A stretch of 64,000 nt of DNA from Malus domestica. Lineage: Eukaryota > Streptophyta > Magnoliopsida > Rosales > Rosaceae. Below are positions 12,743-25,600 of the stretch, piece by piece (the first letter of the stretch is position 1; every line of letters begins with the position of its first letter). The notes under the pieces are model-generated. The model was not told the origin of the DNA and searched no databases. It saw nothing but the letters and a program-made list of their open reading frames with translations. The DNA is taken from positions 24,333,501 to 24,397,500 of the forward strand of contig NC_091665.1 of the NCBI RefSeq assembly GCF_042453785.1, written 5' to 3'. Position numbers and translations under genes: made by a program.

Positions 12743-13183
12743 AGTAAATTGTAGTTATGATTTTTTAATTTTACTTAATTAGAGCAATAGTTTTTCAATT
12801 AAAAATTTATTATTATTGATTTTTTAACTCATCAAAACGTGCAGATTACCATTGATCCTCAATTTTAATTCAATTGGATAAATTGTTTCTTAATTTTAAT
12901 TCAATTGTAGCAATGATCCTTCCAACATAACTCGTTTTGACAAAAATTTTGATATAGTTGACAAAAATGATAATAATTACACACTTTGATGAGTTGAGGA
13001 CTCTAATTATATAAATGGGTATTCTAACATAACTTATTTTGATAAAATTTTGACGAAATTAATGAAAAAAGATTATAGTTACACATTTTAATAAGTTGAG
13101 GGATCAATAATAATGGATTTTTAGCTGAAGGGTTATTGCTTTAATTTGATTAAGGTTGAGGAACTATTGCTACAATTTACTTA
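12743..13183. mobile_element. Foldback-like TIR element with arms of about 100 bp
   Basis: The left arm (gtaaattgtagttatgattt ... agagcaatagtttttcaatt ... tttttaactcatcaaaacgt) is the inverted counterpart of the right arm (taataagttgagggatcaat ... ggttattgctttaatttgat ... tattgctacaatttac). The arms are 12743-12845 and about 13078-13183. The middle repeats parts of the arms (aattttaattcaattg twice). No coding capacity. Confidence 0.7.
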
Positions 13184-14149
13184 AACGTTAACAACACTTG
13201 AAACCCTAACCAGGCTTCTTTCTCTAAACGCTTATTGTCGTTATAGGGGGACTAAGATACTTAATTAAGTAATCTAATTAGGTCTTGGAATCACTAAAAG
13301 TAGAAAAAGCAAGGACTTTGTTTACTTAATGACAAAACCAAATGGGTGCGCTGTTCCCACTAAGCCAAAAGTTTAGTCCAAATTGCTCTCATTAGGCAAG
13401 CCTAAAAAATTGAGAAGACTAGCTTAGTAGCCCTCTAATCTCTCTTTTATATCTCTACAAGGTTCCCCCTTTGTGAGCGTGGGATTCTTGTGTTGCTGGC
13501 CTTGGATTCCAGTGAGTTAGTGCCACGTGTCCCTTTCAGGAACAGTGCCCCGAAACCGAAGGGTATGCAGGGTTCCAGTTAGTGGGAAATTTTTTAATTG
13601 TGATGGGAACATGGATGGTACACCACGTATGTAAGTGGTGGAAATTTAAAAATTTTAAGTTATTAAACTTTTAACACACACAATTCACCATTTATATAGG
13701 GATACGTATTGTATCATTTCATGTGACGGGAACATTGAAAAATCTCGTTTGGTACTGAGGTGATTCTGAAAAAAGTGGGTATAAAAAAAGTTGGGAGTTT
13801 TTTTGTGTTTCGTAAATATTTAGCTTCGGCCTTTTTTTCACAGTTTTGGGTGAAAAAAGCCAAAACACAAAGCTGCAAAATCCAACTTTGAAAAATCGGC
13901 TTTTTCACATCTGTTTTACATAAAAATGTATCAAACACTATAATTTTTTTTCAAAGCACAGCAATACCAAATCAACTCTTATTGAGGGGGCCGCTGCTCT
14001 ACCCGGTGGTTTCTTTCATTTTAGCTTTGTGCCTCTCTGGAAAAGTCTGACACGCAAGTGTTGGTCCCAATTTTGGGAGCAGGGTCCAACCAGTAGGACT
14101 AATCCAACGCAAAGTTGGAAAGCGAAAGCAGCATGGGATAATTTTCCAG

Positions 14150-14348
14150 GGAAAGAGATATTCTTCGAATATTTTCCATCAAAGTCATTTGATCAAGTAA
14201 TCTAAATTTTTTAAATTTCATTCAACGGTAAAAAATTATTACAGTTTTTAAGAAGTTAAAATAGACGAGTCATTAGATGAAATTTAAAAAATTCGAATCA
14301 TTTAATCCAATGATCTTGACGAAAGAAATACAGAGAAGATCTCTTTTC
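14150..14348. mobile_element. Mutator-type MITE with arms of about 75 bp
   Basis: The left arm ggaaagagatattcttcgaa ... attttttaaatttcattcaa is inverted in the right arm (14272-14348). The flanks attttccag (14141-14149) and atttttcag (14349-14357) agree at 8 of 9 bases, a 9-bp target duplication. With arms of 75 bp and a loop of only about 45 bp, a transcript would form a long hairpin that could feed small-RNA pathways. Confidence 0.8.
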
Positions 14349-14955
14349 ATTTTTCAGAACCACAGACTCCGGACTGGACTGAATAGGACGAGACTATTAC
14401 GAGTGATGCCGTATGGGACTTGCATGAGAAGCCATGTCATAATCCGCTATGTCTCAAATCAATTTGAGGTATATCAACTAAACAATCTCTTAACAAAATT
14501 CTTTTCCTCAATCAAAAAGATATTGAATATATCAAATTAACCCTATCAACAAAATAAAATAAAATAAATAAACAAAATAAAAATTATGAACAGTATAATA
14601 AATTAAGCACAAAATAATTTTACTGTTTTTCTTCACCAAGTTTGACAATCAAGTACGCATATCAATTGCTCCTACTTTCCCTTTAACATTTCTCTTCCAA
14701 ATAAAATACATTTTTAGTGACAAAATAATTATTCAGAAACAATCACTAAAGATATGAATAACTTCTTTAGCACGAAAAATTGTTTAAAGGTCATCACCAA
14801 AAAGTTTTAGTGACCATTTTATGTTTTCTCTTAATACTTATTTTAAAATTTTAATAAGCACATGCATAGCATAGCATGTGTACAATTGCTAGTATTACTT
14901 ATGAGAATTAAGAGATATTTTTTCTTTTTTTCTAGTTAAGAATACAAATGAATGG

Positions 14956-15128
14956 GGCGCTTAGTATTATGGTGTAGTGGTATTCCTCTTTATTTGTAAG
15001 TAAGAAGTATTAGGTTCGAATTTCGCCAAAGGCGAATTTGAACCATATTATTCCTAGTCCATTATGATGTTAAGCCCACCCCTCTCTCCCTTAGTGAGAT
15101 AATATTGTTTGTTAAGAAAAAAAAAACG
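14956..15128 (+). mobile_element. tRNA-type SINE, family 1, best preserved copy
   Basis: The head cttagtattatggtgtagtg (box A region) is followed by box B ggttcgaatttc, a short body with cgaatttgaacc and cccacccctctctccctta, then gtttgtt and an A-rich tail. The 9-bp direct repeat aatgaatgg flanks it (14947-14955 and 15129-15137). The tRNA-derived head and A tail fit a pol III retroposon. Confidence 0.82.
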
Positions 15129-15689
15129 AATGAATGGTACAAATTTTAAGATATCTAATATGACACACCCCGACCCGGGATGTCCATTAGGACTCCGAAT
15201 CGAGTTGTGCTGGCCGACACCTGGAAGGTGACGAAGCCATAAAGTGTGATAATGTATAAAATGTGAATAAATTAAAACATAAAAGTCTCTAAGTACACGA
15301 GTGCGCGGTGAGCGGATCTGGACTCATTTCACGCGTGATACAGAGCATAGGTATAATGCAGTAAGGTGAGACAATGATCATACCATCACAAGAAAACATA
15401 TGTACCGAAAAGTGCCACGAATCCTCGTAGATACGGAACTCTGCTGCTAGAACCTAAAGGGGTACAAAAATAGAAAATGTGCATGAGTGAAACAAAACTT
15501 TTCAAACCAATTCCAACTACTAAAAGCAGTAGCCCTCACCATAATATCTGTATAATTTCCCGGAAAATAACAGGCGTGACTATAAATCAATACCATAACC
15601 AAAATAATAGTCTCACAATTATACCGTGTCAAATATCTCAATAAGAACAAGTACTCAGGTGAAACAAATCAATATGAAATGACATATTA

Positions 15690-16140
15690 GCCGGATCCAC
15701 CTATAGTGCCCTGTACAGTTGAATTAATAGCTCGTCAATATGCTAGCCAAAGTCACCTCACGTGACCTATACGACTTATCCATATCTCATCAATCAAGGC
15801 TAGCTTATAAGTCGGAGTCACCTCTAGTGACCTGTATGACTTATTCATATCTCATCCATCACATATGCTAGCTCATCACATATCTCATCATATATGCTAG
15901 CTCATCACATATCTTATCAAATATGCTAGCTTATAAGTCGGAGTCACCTTTAGTGACCTGTACGAATTATCCATAGCTCAATAAGTATACCTGCACACGA
16001 GTTGGAACCACCTAAAGTGGTTTGTACGACAAGATTGGGTGTAAATAAATACGCTCAAATGTTACGATCATGTGAAAACTGTGCGAATAATTACGGGTCA
16101 CCTATGAGTTGGAACCACCTAAAGTGGTATGTACGACAGG
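15690..16140. repeat. Internal subrepeats inside the LTR-like fossil
   Basis: Units with ggagtcacctctagtgacct, gacttatccatatctcatc and tatgctagctcatcacatat recur at irregular spacing, followed by two copies of a block with gttggaaccacctaaagtgg. Spacings and sequences vary, so this is a degenerate minisatellite and not a CRISPR array. Confidence 0.7.
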
Positions 16141-16514
16141 ACTGTGCACCTACCTTGGATCCAAGGTGAGCGTAAGGTGCGGGAGGTGAACATCACGTGA
16201 AGCACTGTGTCCTGGCCACGGACGGGAGCACTAACACCGGGGTGCAAGTTTATGAGCTCTAACTGTATCTATTGTCACATATACGATTCGTGGGCAACCT
16301 GTATGATAGTGTCGGAGTTGCCTAAACATACATGTAGTCATACCATAATCCCCATCATTTCAACTAATACTATAAACTCACCTGAACTTACCTGGGTGTC
16401 CTGTGTTCACCTTTGCACTTCAAAGCGTTCATAATAATTGTGTGCAGGTAATATACATATAGATAACCCACGATGAAATCTGATACTCAACCACGTTATA
16501 ACATTTCCAATTAT

Positions 16515-16516
<2 letters not shown>

Positions 16517-16555
<39 letters not shown>
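16517..16555. repeat. AT microsatellite
   Basis: An uninterrupted run of AT dinucleotides following catacatatatat, inside the right part of the LTR-like fossil. It is a likely polymorphic marker. Confidence 0.9.
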
Positions 16556-16557
<2 letters not shown>

Positions 16558-18138
16558 GTGGCATAAAAATACATAAACTATAACGCCCTACTCTCGAATT
16601 ATTTATTTTCGAGAATAATTATCGGTGACAAGCCCAACTAGACACTAGTTTGATTAATTATCATTACTTACGCTTCCTTACTTCAAATTCTGTTGCATGA
16701 ATGTATACATTCGTCTCTTTTACAACTTGATGCCCTCACAATTAAATCTTATGGCATGTTTACATATGGGGAAATGATATGGCGGAATGGGAATCATACC
16801 CCATTCCTGATTATTCCTCCGTTTACCAAAAATGAACAGTTTTGCAGGCCTTTGATTATTTACACATTGATTTATGACCAACATTTAACCGCCAAATTAT
16901 AAGATTAAATCTCATATTTTCTATCAATGTCTTTCACACTGCTTAATTCCCTATTCTGACCACGTCCAACATGAAATGAACTTACAATCATGAAATTTGA
17001 CTCGAGTCACTCGACCATCAGATTATAGATCATAATATCAATTGTTGTGTTACATGACAAAATGCTTATTTCATATAACAAATAATTTTATGTTTAGCAA
17101 TTCATTATTTCACCTTGGATTATTCAATTCAAAAACAAACAAAAAAAAGTGCACAAGAGCATCTCCAAAGGAATGGTCAAATTCATAACATCACATTTAA
17201 ATTTCATGGCTGACTTGACAATTTGACATATTATCAATATTTTCCTTCCACCCAATATGCCAAAATTTATTGCTTCATTTAATTTTTTTTTTAAACAAAA
17301 ATAATAAAAGTTGAGTTATTGGTTTAAAAATAATCAAATAATACTTAAATATACTAGCATTTAAGATAAGACAAATGAAATGCCTTTGGAAATAGCAAAA
17401 AATCAAATTTGACATCTCTTTGTCCATATCAAGTTAGCCTTCTTTTCCATGTGACATTTGACATCTCGATTGGAGTAAATAGTACGTTATTTGTTACCGT
17501 TATATGTCTTTGTGACATTTTTTACATCTCTTTTGGAGGAGAAAAGGAAATTGCGAATGCGAAACCATTACTAGACGTATAGTTCCACATGGATTTTACC
17601 CTTGAGGTGAACCCAAAAGAAGTCTTTCACATGTCGTAGCTACAATTCAACCACCCAAGATCAAATTTTGGTGGTTTCACAATGCGACCGGGTGGTACCA
17701 ATTTCAACTACCCTCTATATTGCTTTTGTTAATTTCTTTTTCCTTAAAAACAAGCAAAAGAGAAAAAGAAAAGTAAAGGTAAAAGCCTTATCCTTGTAAT
17801 CAATCAAAGGGAAAACACGTCTGAGAGAAAATAATGATAATTTCCTTTTCACTTTCTCGGTGAAGGAAAGAAAAGGGCCAATAATCTGAGACGCCCAACA
17901 AAATAAAAGCACTGCAGAATCATGAAAACATGTAGCTAGAACATGTGAGAGTTTAAGGGGTTCCATCACAGAAAATTCCTGGGTGTTCCAGAATATACGG
18001 TACTCCGGGTGTTTTAATTGTTGAATTTTGATTTTTTTTGTATTTTTGAACAAAAATCTAACGGTTAAAACACATAAAGTACCAAGTACTCCGGAGCACC
18101 CAAGAAAGTCCCGGTCCATTATATTCACCTTATGGAAA

Positions 18139-18278
18139 GGGTAGTGTTATTTACTCCCTTTACCTCCCACACACACTCATTAAGTTTTATCCATGGATCG
18201 TTTTCAATTCATTCGATCCAACAGCCAAAAATTAAAATAAATGTGTGAGGTAAAATAGATGTGTAGATAGTACCGTCC
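18139..18278. mobile_element. Degenerate MITE resembling family A, downstream of SYF2
   Basis: The left end gggtagtgttatttactccc and the right end (reverse complement ggacggtactatctacacat) are weak inverted repeats. Inner bases ttacctcccacacac and gtgtgaggtaa pair well. Internal ttcattcgatccaacagcc matches the middle of family A. Flanks tatggaaa and tttggaaa agree at 7 of 8 bases. Confidence 0.6.
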
Positions 18279-18774
18279 TTTGGAAAATGCTAATTATTCA
18301 TGAATTTTAAAGCCTTTTTAAACAGGACTCAATAAAGAAAGTTTTAGTTACCCATCACATGGAACCAATCTCCCTCAGGTCTCCAACTGATATGACTTGT
18401 TTAATTCAAGCGCTTAAGAGTTAAGATAATGCTGATAACAGCAATTCCGTATATTCTAAAACTTTCCATGGAACTGTCTAAATTCCAACCACAATCAGAC
18501 GGACACGAATTGACAGTCAACTCCAACTCCAATGCAGATGAGTAGATAAGAAAAATCTGTTTCCACATGAAAACTTGGTATGCCACTTCAACTAGAACAA
18601 AATCTGAATATCACAAACCATTTCACCTTTGTTCCAACATGTATTCTATTATTACAATTCATCGGCACTGAAGCTGCCGCAGCACTAAGCCGAGGGAATC
18701 ATAAGTTCCTGTCAGCCAGTTGACTTTCACAATTAGACAAACATCAAAAGGCAGTGCATTTTGCTACGTTTACC

Positions 18775-20475
18775 TTAGTCGGGCAATGCAGTTCCGCGCT
18801 CAAGATTGTTTTTGATTTCCAACGTGTATTTACCAAAGGCTCGCTCAATCTTCTTGTTGAAATGCTCATTGCGGTCATTGATCGAGTCAATATCTTTCTC
18901 ATCGTGGAACCTCCTCCTCCTGCTGAAGGAAGCCTTCTTCTCTTCCCGATCCTTGAGTTCCTTCACCATCTTGTCAAGTTTATCCTCTGATATCTTTGGA
19001 GCCTGCACCATAAAAAATAAATTTTAGGGGTTTGAGTCCAATTTCAGCCGGAGTACGAGGAACCATCAGATTTCCTCAAAAGAAAAATACCTTCCCATAT
19101 TGGAGGCTGGAAGCTTCACGATAGAACTCCGGATCAGCTTCTTTCATCCTATTGTATTCTTCCAAGTCAATATCAATGTTCTTTGTCCGCTTTTTGTATG
19201 CATTGTACAGAGTTTTCTGATTGAAAACTGTTCAAACAACATGTCAGCTCACATTTTGGATTTACATATCTATAAAACTACAAGAGCAAAATTGGATATC
19301 AAGTTCATCTTTCTATCTACAATGTTTAGTCTTAATGCACCACAACTGGGCAATAGAGAATTGTGATGTGCGTGCAAGCGTGCATAAAAGTGAACAGTTG
19401 ACAATACAATATGTACATACCCCAATTAGTATTCAGTCAAGTTGCATACCCGAAACTTTTGGAGGGGAAGTATACATACCCTAATTAACTAGAGCATATG
19501 TATAGCATAGAATCGAACAAATAGTTAATAAATTTAGGCTTCTCTAGCTCTTGCTCTTGCTTAACCCTTGGTTGCGCAGGTATTTCCTTTCCCCATACAC
19601 CCTAAATATTCTTATCTATTGCTCATTAATGTTAACCTAAGCCATTCCAGGTTCCATCAACAAACTTTCTCTAAAATCCTATGACATCAAAAGCAGATTG
19701 AACTTGATAAAATACACCTAGAAGTATGTTTTGTAACAAAGGAACATGAAGAGCACATGTATTAACAAGAAACTGAGGAGAAAAGCCAAAATTTTAACCA
19801 AAAAACAAAGAACAATAAATTACTGAGCAGAAATTGTAGAGCATACCATCCCAGCCAGCTGGGGCAGGATCCTTTTCCCATTTCTTATATTTTTCCTCTG
19901 CCATCTCTTGCGTATCTAGCATGTATGCACTTTTCATATCCAAACCATTGGCATCTAGAAGTTTGCCAATTCTTTTCTTCCTCTCTTCAACCCATTTTTG
20001 TTTCGAAATACCCCTGGATTCTTGTCGGGGTTCCAGTCTTTTCTTTTCGGCCGTAATCTCCGTTTGATTGTGCTTCTTTGCCTCACCCTATGTAAAGTTA
20101 GAGTTAAATAAATAGACGAAAGAATGGAACAGCTTTCTATTTAAATATCTGATCAACTTTGCGACAATGCCATCTACTTTATAAAGTTTCAGAAAACCTT
20201 ACCAATTTCTTCCTCAATTCCGCCAATTTTCTCTTCCTCCCTGTTAAGTTTTGGAAGTCTCCTTCCATATTCTCCTCGAGAGGATGGGCATCATCATCAT
20301 CAGCATGTTCTTGAGGATAGGCATCGCCATCATCAGCAAGTTCTTCAGGATCTGATTGGATTTGAGGCATTCGAGCCTTGGCTTCGGCGATAACTGTAAA
20401 GCAATACTCGCTGCATTCATGGTATGGATTGGATGCATTTCTGCAATCCGGGTGAACTCTTTGCTCATCAGACAT
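18775..20475 (-). CDS. SYF2: Pre-mRNA-splicing factor SYF2
   Basis: Four coding exons on the minus strand: 20475-20203, 20087-19847, 19227-19091 and 19002-18775, giving 292 residues. SYF2 is a Prp19/NineTeen-complex-associated component of the active spliceosome in the nucleus. The C-terminal SYF2 domain is clear, with RREEK-like KDREEKKASFSRRR, then DIDSINDRNEHFNKKIERAF and ending NLERGTALPD. The middle carries GISKQKWVEERKKRIGKLLD and KYKKWEKDPAPAGWDVFNQ. The N-terminal exon has the plant-specific HPDCRNASNPYHECSEYCF segment and an acidic stretch (about residues 40-65). A 5' UTR intron (about 20515-20951) precedes the start exon, and the first UTR exon lies near 20952-21080. The NPYHEC segment recurs in the next gene. 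Confidence 0.95.
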
Positions 20476-21080
20476 ATTTTCCGCCTTTCGAACCTTCTAT
20501 ATCTTTGCAGCTACCTGAAATCAATACTCCACCAATTAAACCTAGCTCCTGAAGTTCCTTTCTAGTACCCAACAAAATCCCAAAAATCCGGTGCTTTGTG
20601 CAAGACCGACAAACACAAAATCAGAAAATCGTAACCATCACTATGTTCGGCAGCCGAGAAAATTGAAAAGGATACAAGAACGAATAAATACTACAAGTTC
20701 TAGAAAACTAAGATACAATCAACAAAAAGTAAAAGGACTAGATGGAATTACAAAATTAAGCTTACTAATTTACTTAATTCGAAAAGAAAAAAAAAAACGA
20801 AAAAATTTGAACAATTTTAATGTCATTGTTTTATTTTGCTTAAACATTCATCGGATTATCGGCAACCAAACCAAATCTGACTCAACCCAACAACATACAG
20901 AACAATGGAAAATCGAATCTGAAAGAAATTGCGAAGATAAAGGGACGAACCTGCGCGACGAATTGATTCGATTGGCGAGCTCACTGCTTCTAGGTTTAGG
21001 TTTTGATTGGGGAAAGAGGATGAAGAACAAAGGGCTTAGGACTAACGCGCGAATTGGACGAATGCGATTCGAAGAAAAAG

Positions 21081-22641
21081 AAAACTCCTTTTTGCTTTTT
21101 TATATATTTGGACGGCGGTGCGGTTGTTTTTATGAGTGGCCCAACAAGAAGAAAATAGAAAGGCTTTGATTACTAGCCCAATCAGCCCATACTCCAGCAG
21201 CATGAGAAATTTTTAGGTACGGCTGCTCGTGCCACGCCGCACGTCTAAAATGAGAAATTCTGTCATCCGATAATTGGACCACGTGTTCGTGCGGACCCAG
21301 ACAAAAAATAACCTAACCGCCCCCTAATTTGTCCTACTCCCTCTAACAATCTCTAATCCGGCATTCGTGGAGAAGGTCTTCTGCTTTAAGTCACACAAGG
21401 AGGCTACGCATTTTGATCGACCAAAATGGGTCAATTCGGAATCTGAATGTAGGAATTTCTCTTTGTGTATGTCAGCAATTGACATAAAATGAGTGTCTGC
21501 ATGTAAGAATCTTTCCATCGGTGCACAAATTTTCTACCAAAAATTTATCAAAATTTCAATTCAACGTCCTAAAATCAAATCTCACCTATAATAAATTTGA
21601 CAATATTGCTACAAGTATGATCTGATCAGATTTCTCCCCCAAAATTTCATCAGACCCCCCTCCAACGGCCTAAAATCCCACGGGATGAAAATGCTACAAG
21701 TATGGTCTTCAGTTGACAAATATGGCACAAACAAGAACCCTACGAGTTTATAGGGCATTATGCTAACAACGGCTCCTTTCTATTTGTACAACTATTTAAA
21801 GCGGTTGAAGTGGTTGAGACCATTTAACTCTCATTGGAAATCCTGTATTCGTTTATCTCTCCTCCCAGTATTATCCACATAAAAAGACAGGTGAAGTTTA
21901 AGACTATCTCTAAATAATAAGTCAAATTTTAAAAATAAAAATTTATTTTAAAGGCTTATGTGGCACTTTGACTTTTAAAAAAAAATTATTTTCCACTCAA
22001 TATGTTAAACGTAAACTATTATTTATTACATTATTTATTTTTCATAATTGTAATAAGTATTTTTAAAATAAAAAATCACAATACAAATAATGAAAAGCAC
22101 ATTAATTACTAAAAATAGATTTGAAATTGCTGTCAAATTTTACACCAACAACCTTTGCTGTCAATCCACATCATGCCACATAGGATTGGCATTTCGGTTG
22201 AAAAACACTAATGATGTCTTCTTTTACTGTTATTGCTGATGTGGATTGTTTGACTCCTCCTTTGGAGATGTTCTAATCAAGACGATATAACCGGTAAACA
22301 TCATGCACAAGGACAAGAACTACGTAAACTTTAAATCATTTATTTTTCAACTACTTCCTTCTAGCTTTCTTGTGTTCATATATATGAAGCAGAAAAAAAT
22401 ATATAAAATATATAAAAGTGACATGATTCTCAAATCACCAAGTCAGTAGGGTTCTACAGTCCCAGAATCCTCAAATAATTTTTAGTATAAGTACCAGATA
22501 GCGAAACCGACACGATACATCCTACATTTACTTCATAGCTACAAATATAGAAAGGATGTACCAGACTATAGTTTCAACCTTCAGAACATTTTATATATGA
22601 CCTACATATTACAGGTCTTACAGTGTTTGCAGTTGCTTGCT
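21081..22641. other. Intergenic region between SYF2 and the PEARLI-4 gene
   Basis: About 1.5 kb including the upstream region of SYF2 and the 3' UTR of the PEARLI-4 gene. The block at about 21895-22275 has ends gactatctctaaa and cctttggagatgttc and resembles the block at 17155-17545, so it may be an old TIR element with catctccaa ends. No protein gene is seen. Confidence 0.5.
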
Positions 22642-25600
22642 TCACAAGACTTTGTCCAACAACGGTTTACTAGGAAGATTTTCGACCTTGGACTTCATGT
22701 TACTAACACTGTCGCTCAAGACGGAAGATTTAAGCTCGAGCTCCCGCAGGTGGGCTTTCATTTCAGCAACTTGCTTCTTGGCATTGGCAACCTCCTTTTC
22801 TTTCAGAACCAGAGCCTCAATTTGCGGTTCAAGTTCTTTCCTTGTGGATTCTAAATCACGGTCGCAGTTTTCCTTTGCTACTTCGAATGCTCGATGCTGA
22901 GTGACGAGTTCAATGGATTCTTCATATTTGTTGATCAGACAGCGGAGCCAACCAACATCCATTCCCGAAGATTCTACATCCTTAAGCATAGATAACATTT
23001 GTTTGACTCTAGGCTTTGTCAGCTCCTTAATCGAAGTTCGCTTCAACTCTTGGACTATATAACATACACACTCGAGATAATAAGAGCGCATGGCAACTGA
23101 TTCCAATTGACAGCTTGCGGCTATATCACCATATTTTTCCATGATTGACTGGAGAATGGAAGAGAAACTTCCTTTCACACGGTATTTTCCCACAGAGACA
23201 CTGGCATCAGAAATAACAGATCGTGTATCGTCATCATCACTATCTTCAAAAGCATGGACAGTACCTGAGAAACTAAATCTTGAGTCGAAAGCTGATCCAG
23301 TAGAGCCTTCTCCTACATTGCTGACGGTATGATTTGAATCAACTCCAGGTGAATGATTAATATTTTCCTTGTCTTCCCCATTACTGGGTGGTTCACTAGC
23401 GATGTAAGTAGCACCATTCTCTCGAGGGTGTTTGGGATTTTCAGGCTGTCAGAGGGAGAGATAGCATAAGAAAGGAGTCAAAGCGATACACAAAAAAGAG
23501 AAAAAAAAACACAGAATTAGTAAAGAAATTGTGTGAGAGAGGGGGTGGAGAAAGAGCACACCATTGTGATAATTCCAGATGGTGGCACTAACAGAGAAGA
23601 CGGAACTGGATCCTTGTTGAATGAAGCATCTTTTACTTCAGCAGACGGTGGAGAATAAGATTTATGCTCACCATTCCCTATTTTAACCTCTTCCTTAATT
23701 TCACCGGATGCATTGTCAAGCTCTTCAGGGCGCATTGGTCTGGAACCAGGCCTTTGTCTGCCAAATATAGGATCATCAAGCACGGAGCCTGCAATTAAAG
23801 CGGACCAGATGTTATGAAATAATAGCATGAATACGTCACCATCCATGTGTACGTGTACATGGGAGGTGGAAGAGGACTGAATAAATAAATCCATAATCTC
23901 AGGTAGAAGAAGATTTATGCTCACCATTTTCTACTTGCACTATTTCTTCAGATCGAGAATCAGAGGGATAAATTACACCTCGACCAGTTGCATTCTTAAA
24001 CTCTTCAGAGGGCTTTGGCTGAGTTCCCTGCTTCCTTCTGCCGAATATAGGATCATCAAGGACAGAGCCTGCAGTTAAAACGCACCATAAATTAGGAAAA
24101 AGAAGTGTGATTACATCTGCACCCATGGGCAGGGGAAAGAGGATATGAATAAACACATTCACTATCGGTCAGGTGAAGGGAGATTTACGCTTACCGTTCT
24201 CTAATTTCACATTTTCCTTAGATGGAGATGACTGAGCATCTAAATGAGAAATCACACTTCGGACAACCTCCTGAGGGGTCCTTGGTCGGGATCCCTCCCT
24301 TTGTTTGCCCAATATAGGAATATCAACTATTGAACCTGCCATTCAAACAGACCATTAAAAAGGTGAACCGGGATTACAGTCCATGAGTATCATGTGCATG
24401 GCCAGTGCAAGGGGAATGAATAAATTCACATTCCGGTTATCCGCTGCACAACCACAAAAGAGCTTCTCTTGCCCAGGATCTCATAGAAACTCAAATGAAA
24501 CATTTGTATTCCAGTGCAGAACCTCGGGCATTCTTAAGGCAAGCGTGAAAGCAAATTATGCTTATAGCATTGCGGATTGGCTATGAATTGATGGCATTCC
24601 TAGGACAGGGGAATGAAATGCTGTCGGTTTTCCGTACCATTAAGAATGGCAATGCCATGAAAGGATAAATAAAGCGATGGTGAAACAAAAATATGTTACT
24701 TGGGAAGAGCATCTAATTGTTGTCAAATGGAAAACATTGGTTTGACAGATGGAATCATTTGCAGCTTGCTACTCTATCTAGCTTTTCTATTGTTGCAGTT
24801 CAGAAAAGGGAAAATGTACATATAACTTAACACGGTCTATTGAGAAGTCACCACACGAAAGCAGGGAAAAACCTGATTCTTTTTTGCCCCCACGAGGTTC
24901 GGCACCAACGGCTCTTTGGCGGAAGAATTCAGGGTCGTGGTAAGGATTGGATGCTCTTTTCTCTTCAGCCCCCCTTTTTTTGTACTCACCACCTTTAAAA
25001 CTGCTGCCAATATCTTTGGAAAAGAAACAAAATGAGAAAAAAATCTAAAATTTCCAACTTGTACTCAGAAAATGCTCAAAAGAAAAGATCCTTGAAGAAG
25101 AAACTTCTCAGAACCATTAATCCAAGGCAAGAAAACAATCTCGAACCAATAATTCACTACACCTCGTAAGGCCATGCTATTTTCTAATCAATCAAGACAG
25201 TAAGACACATCTTCACGGATAGATTTTGAAAGAGAGCCGCAAGCAATTCAAATTTAATAGAATTATATGACTGAACAATTGCCAATCACTTAACACAAAA
25301 CACAGACCAGATAATCCAAGCGGTAAAGATATGAGCAATAAGCAATAACATGAAATGCGTGCGAAAACACGGGCGTTCACATTTGGCAACAAACCAGTCA
25401 GAATTCATATTGAAAACAAATGCTTTGATTTTTTAAAGTACGAAAGCATTTTTTAATTGCGGTTAAATAAAAGTAAAACTAAAGTGCTCAAATAATTCCT
25501 GAACCAGATTAGCAATCAGTTTGGTGATGTTTTTTGGGCAGGGGACTAAGAGAATACATGTTGTTTAAGAACAGAACAATAACACAAACCTGATTTCTTT

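Larger units (their letters stand above)
15161..16700. mobile_element. Fossil LTR-retrotransposon sequence (LTR-like), broken, right end uncertain
   Basis: Begins tgacacaccccgacccggga, a start I associate with LTRs of Rosaceae retrotransposons; the Ty3/gypsy assignment is a guess. No internal protein domains are seen, so this is probably a solo LTR or a LARD-like remnant. It contains repeated blocks: tcacctctagtgacctgta-like units between about 15690 and 15970, and ggaaccacctaaagtggt twice (about 16003 and 16104). The right end is unclear. It looks old and broken. Confidence 0.45.
12152..18774. other. Repeat-rich intergenic region between PIP2 and SYF2
   Basis: About 6.6 kb with no recognisable protein gene. 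The first 200-300 bp are the likely PIP2 3' UTR. The rest holds TIR elements (12504-12683, 12743-13183, 14150-14348, 18139-18278), a SINE (14956-15128), an LTR-like fossil (from 15161), an AT microsatellite and, at about 17155-17545, a block bounded by gagcatctccaaagga and tcttttggagga, which looks like an old TIR element. A further foldback-like block lies near 13727-13965 (ends near ggtactgaggtgattctg and aatcaactctta). Confidence 0.55.

Noticed and set aside
14956-15060. A possible tRNA gene, because of box A and box B-like words
   Set aside because: The sequence cannot fold into a full cloverleaf by eye, it has an A-rich tail and direct repeats, and there are several similar copies, so it is a SINE.
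15690-16140. Regular-looking repeats that could suggest a CRISPR-like array
   Set aside because: Spacing and unit length vary, units are diverged, and they lie inside an LTR-like fossil in a plant genome.
20591-21169. A 192-codon open frame on the plus strand overlapping the 5' UTR of SYF2
   Set aside because: It is antisense to the SYF2 leader and its intron, lysine- and asparagine-rich without any domain, and low in complexity. It is a chance frame.
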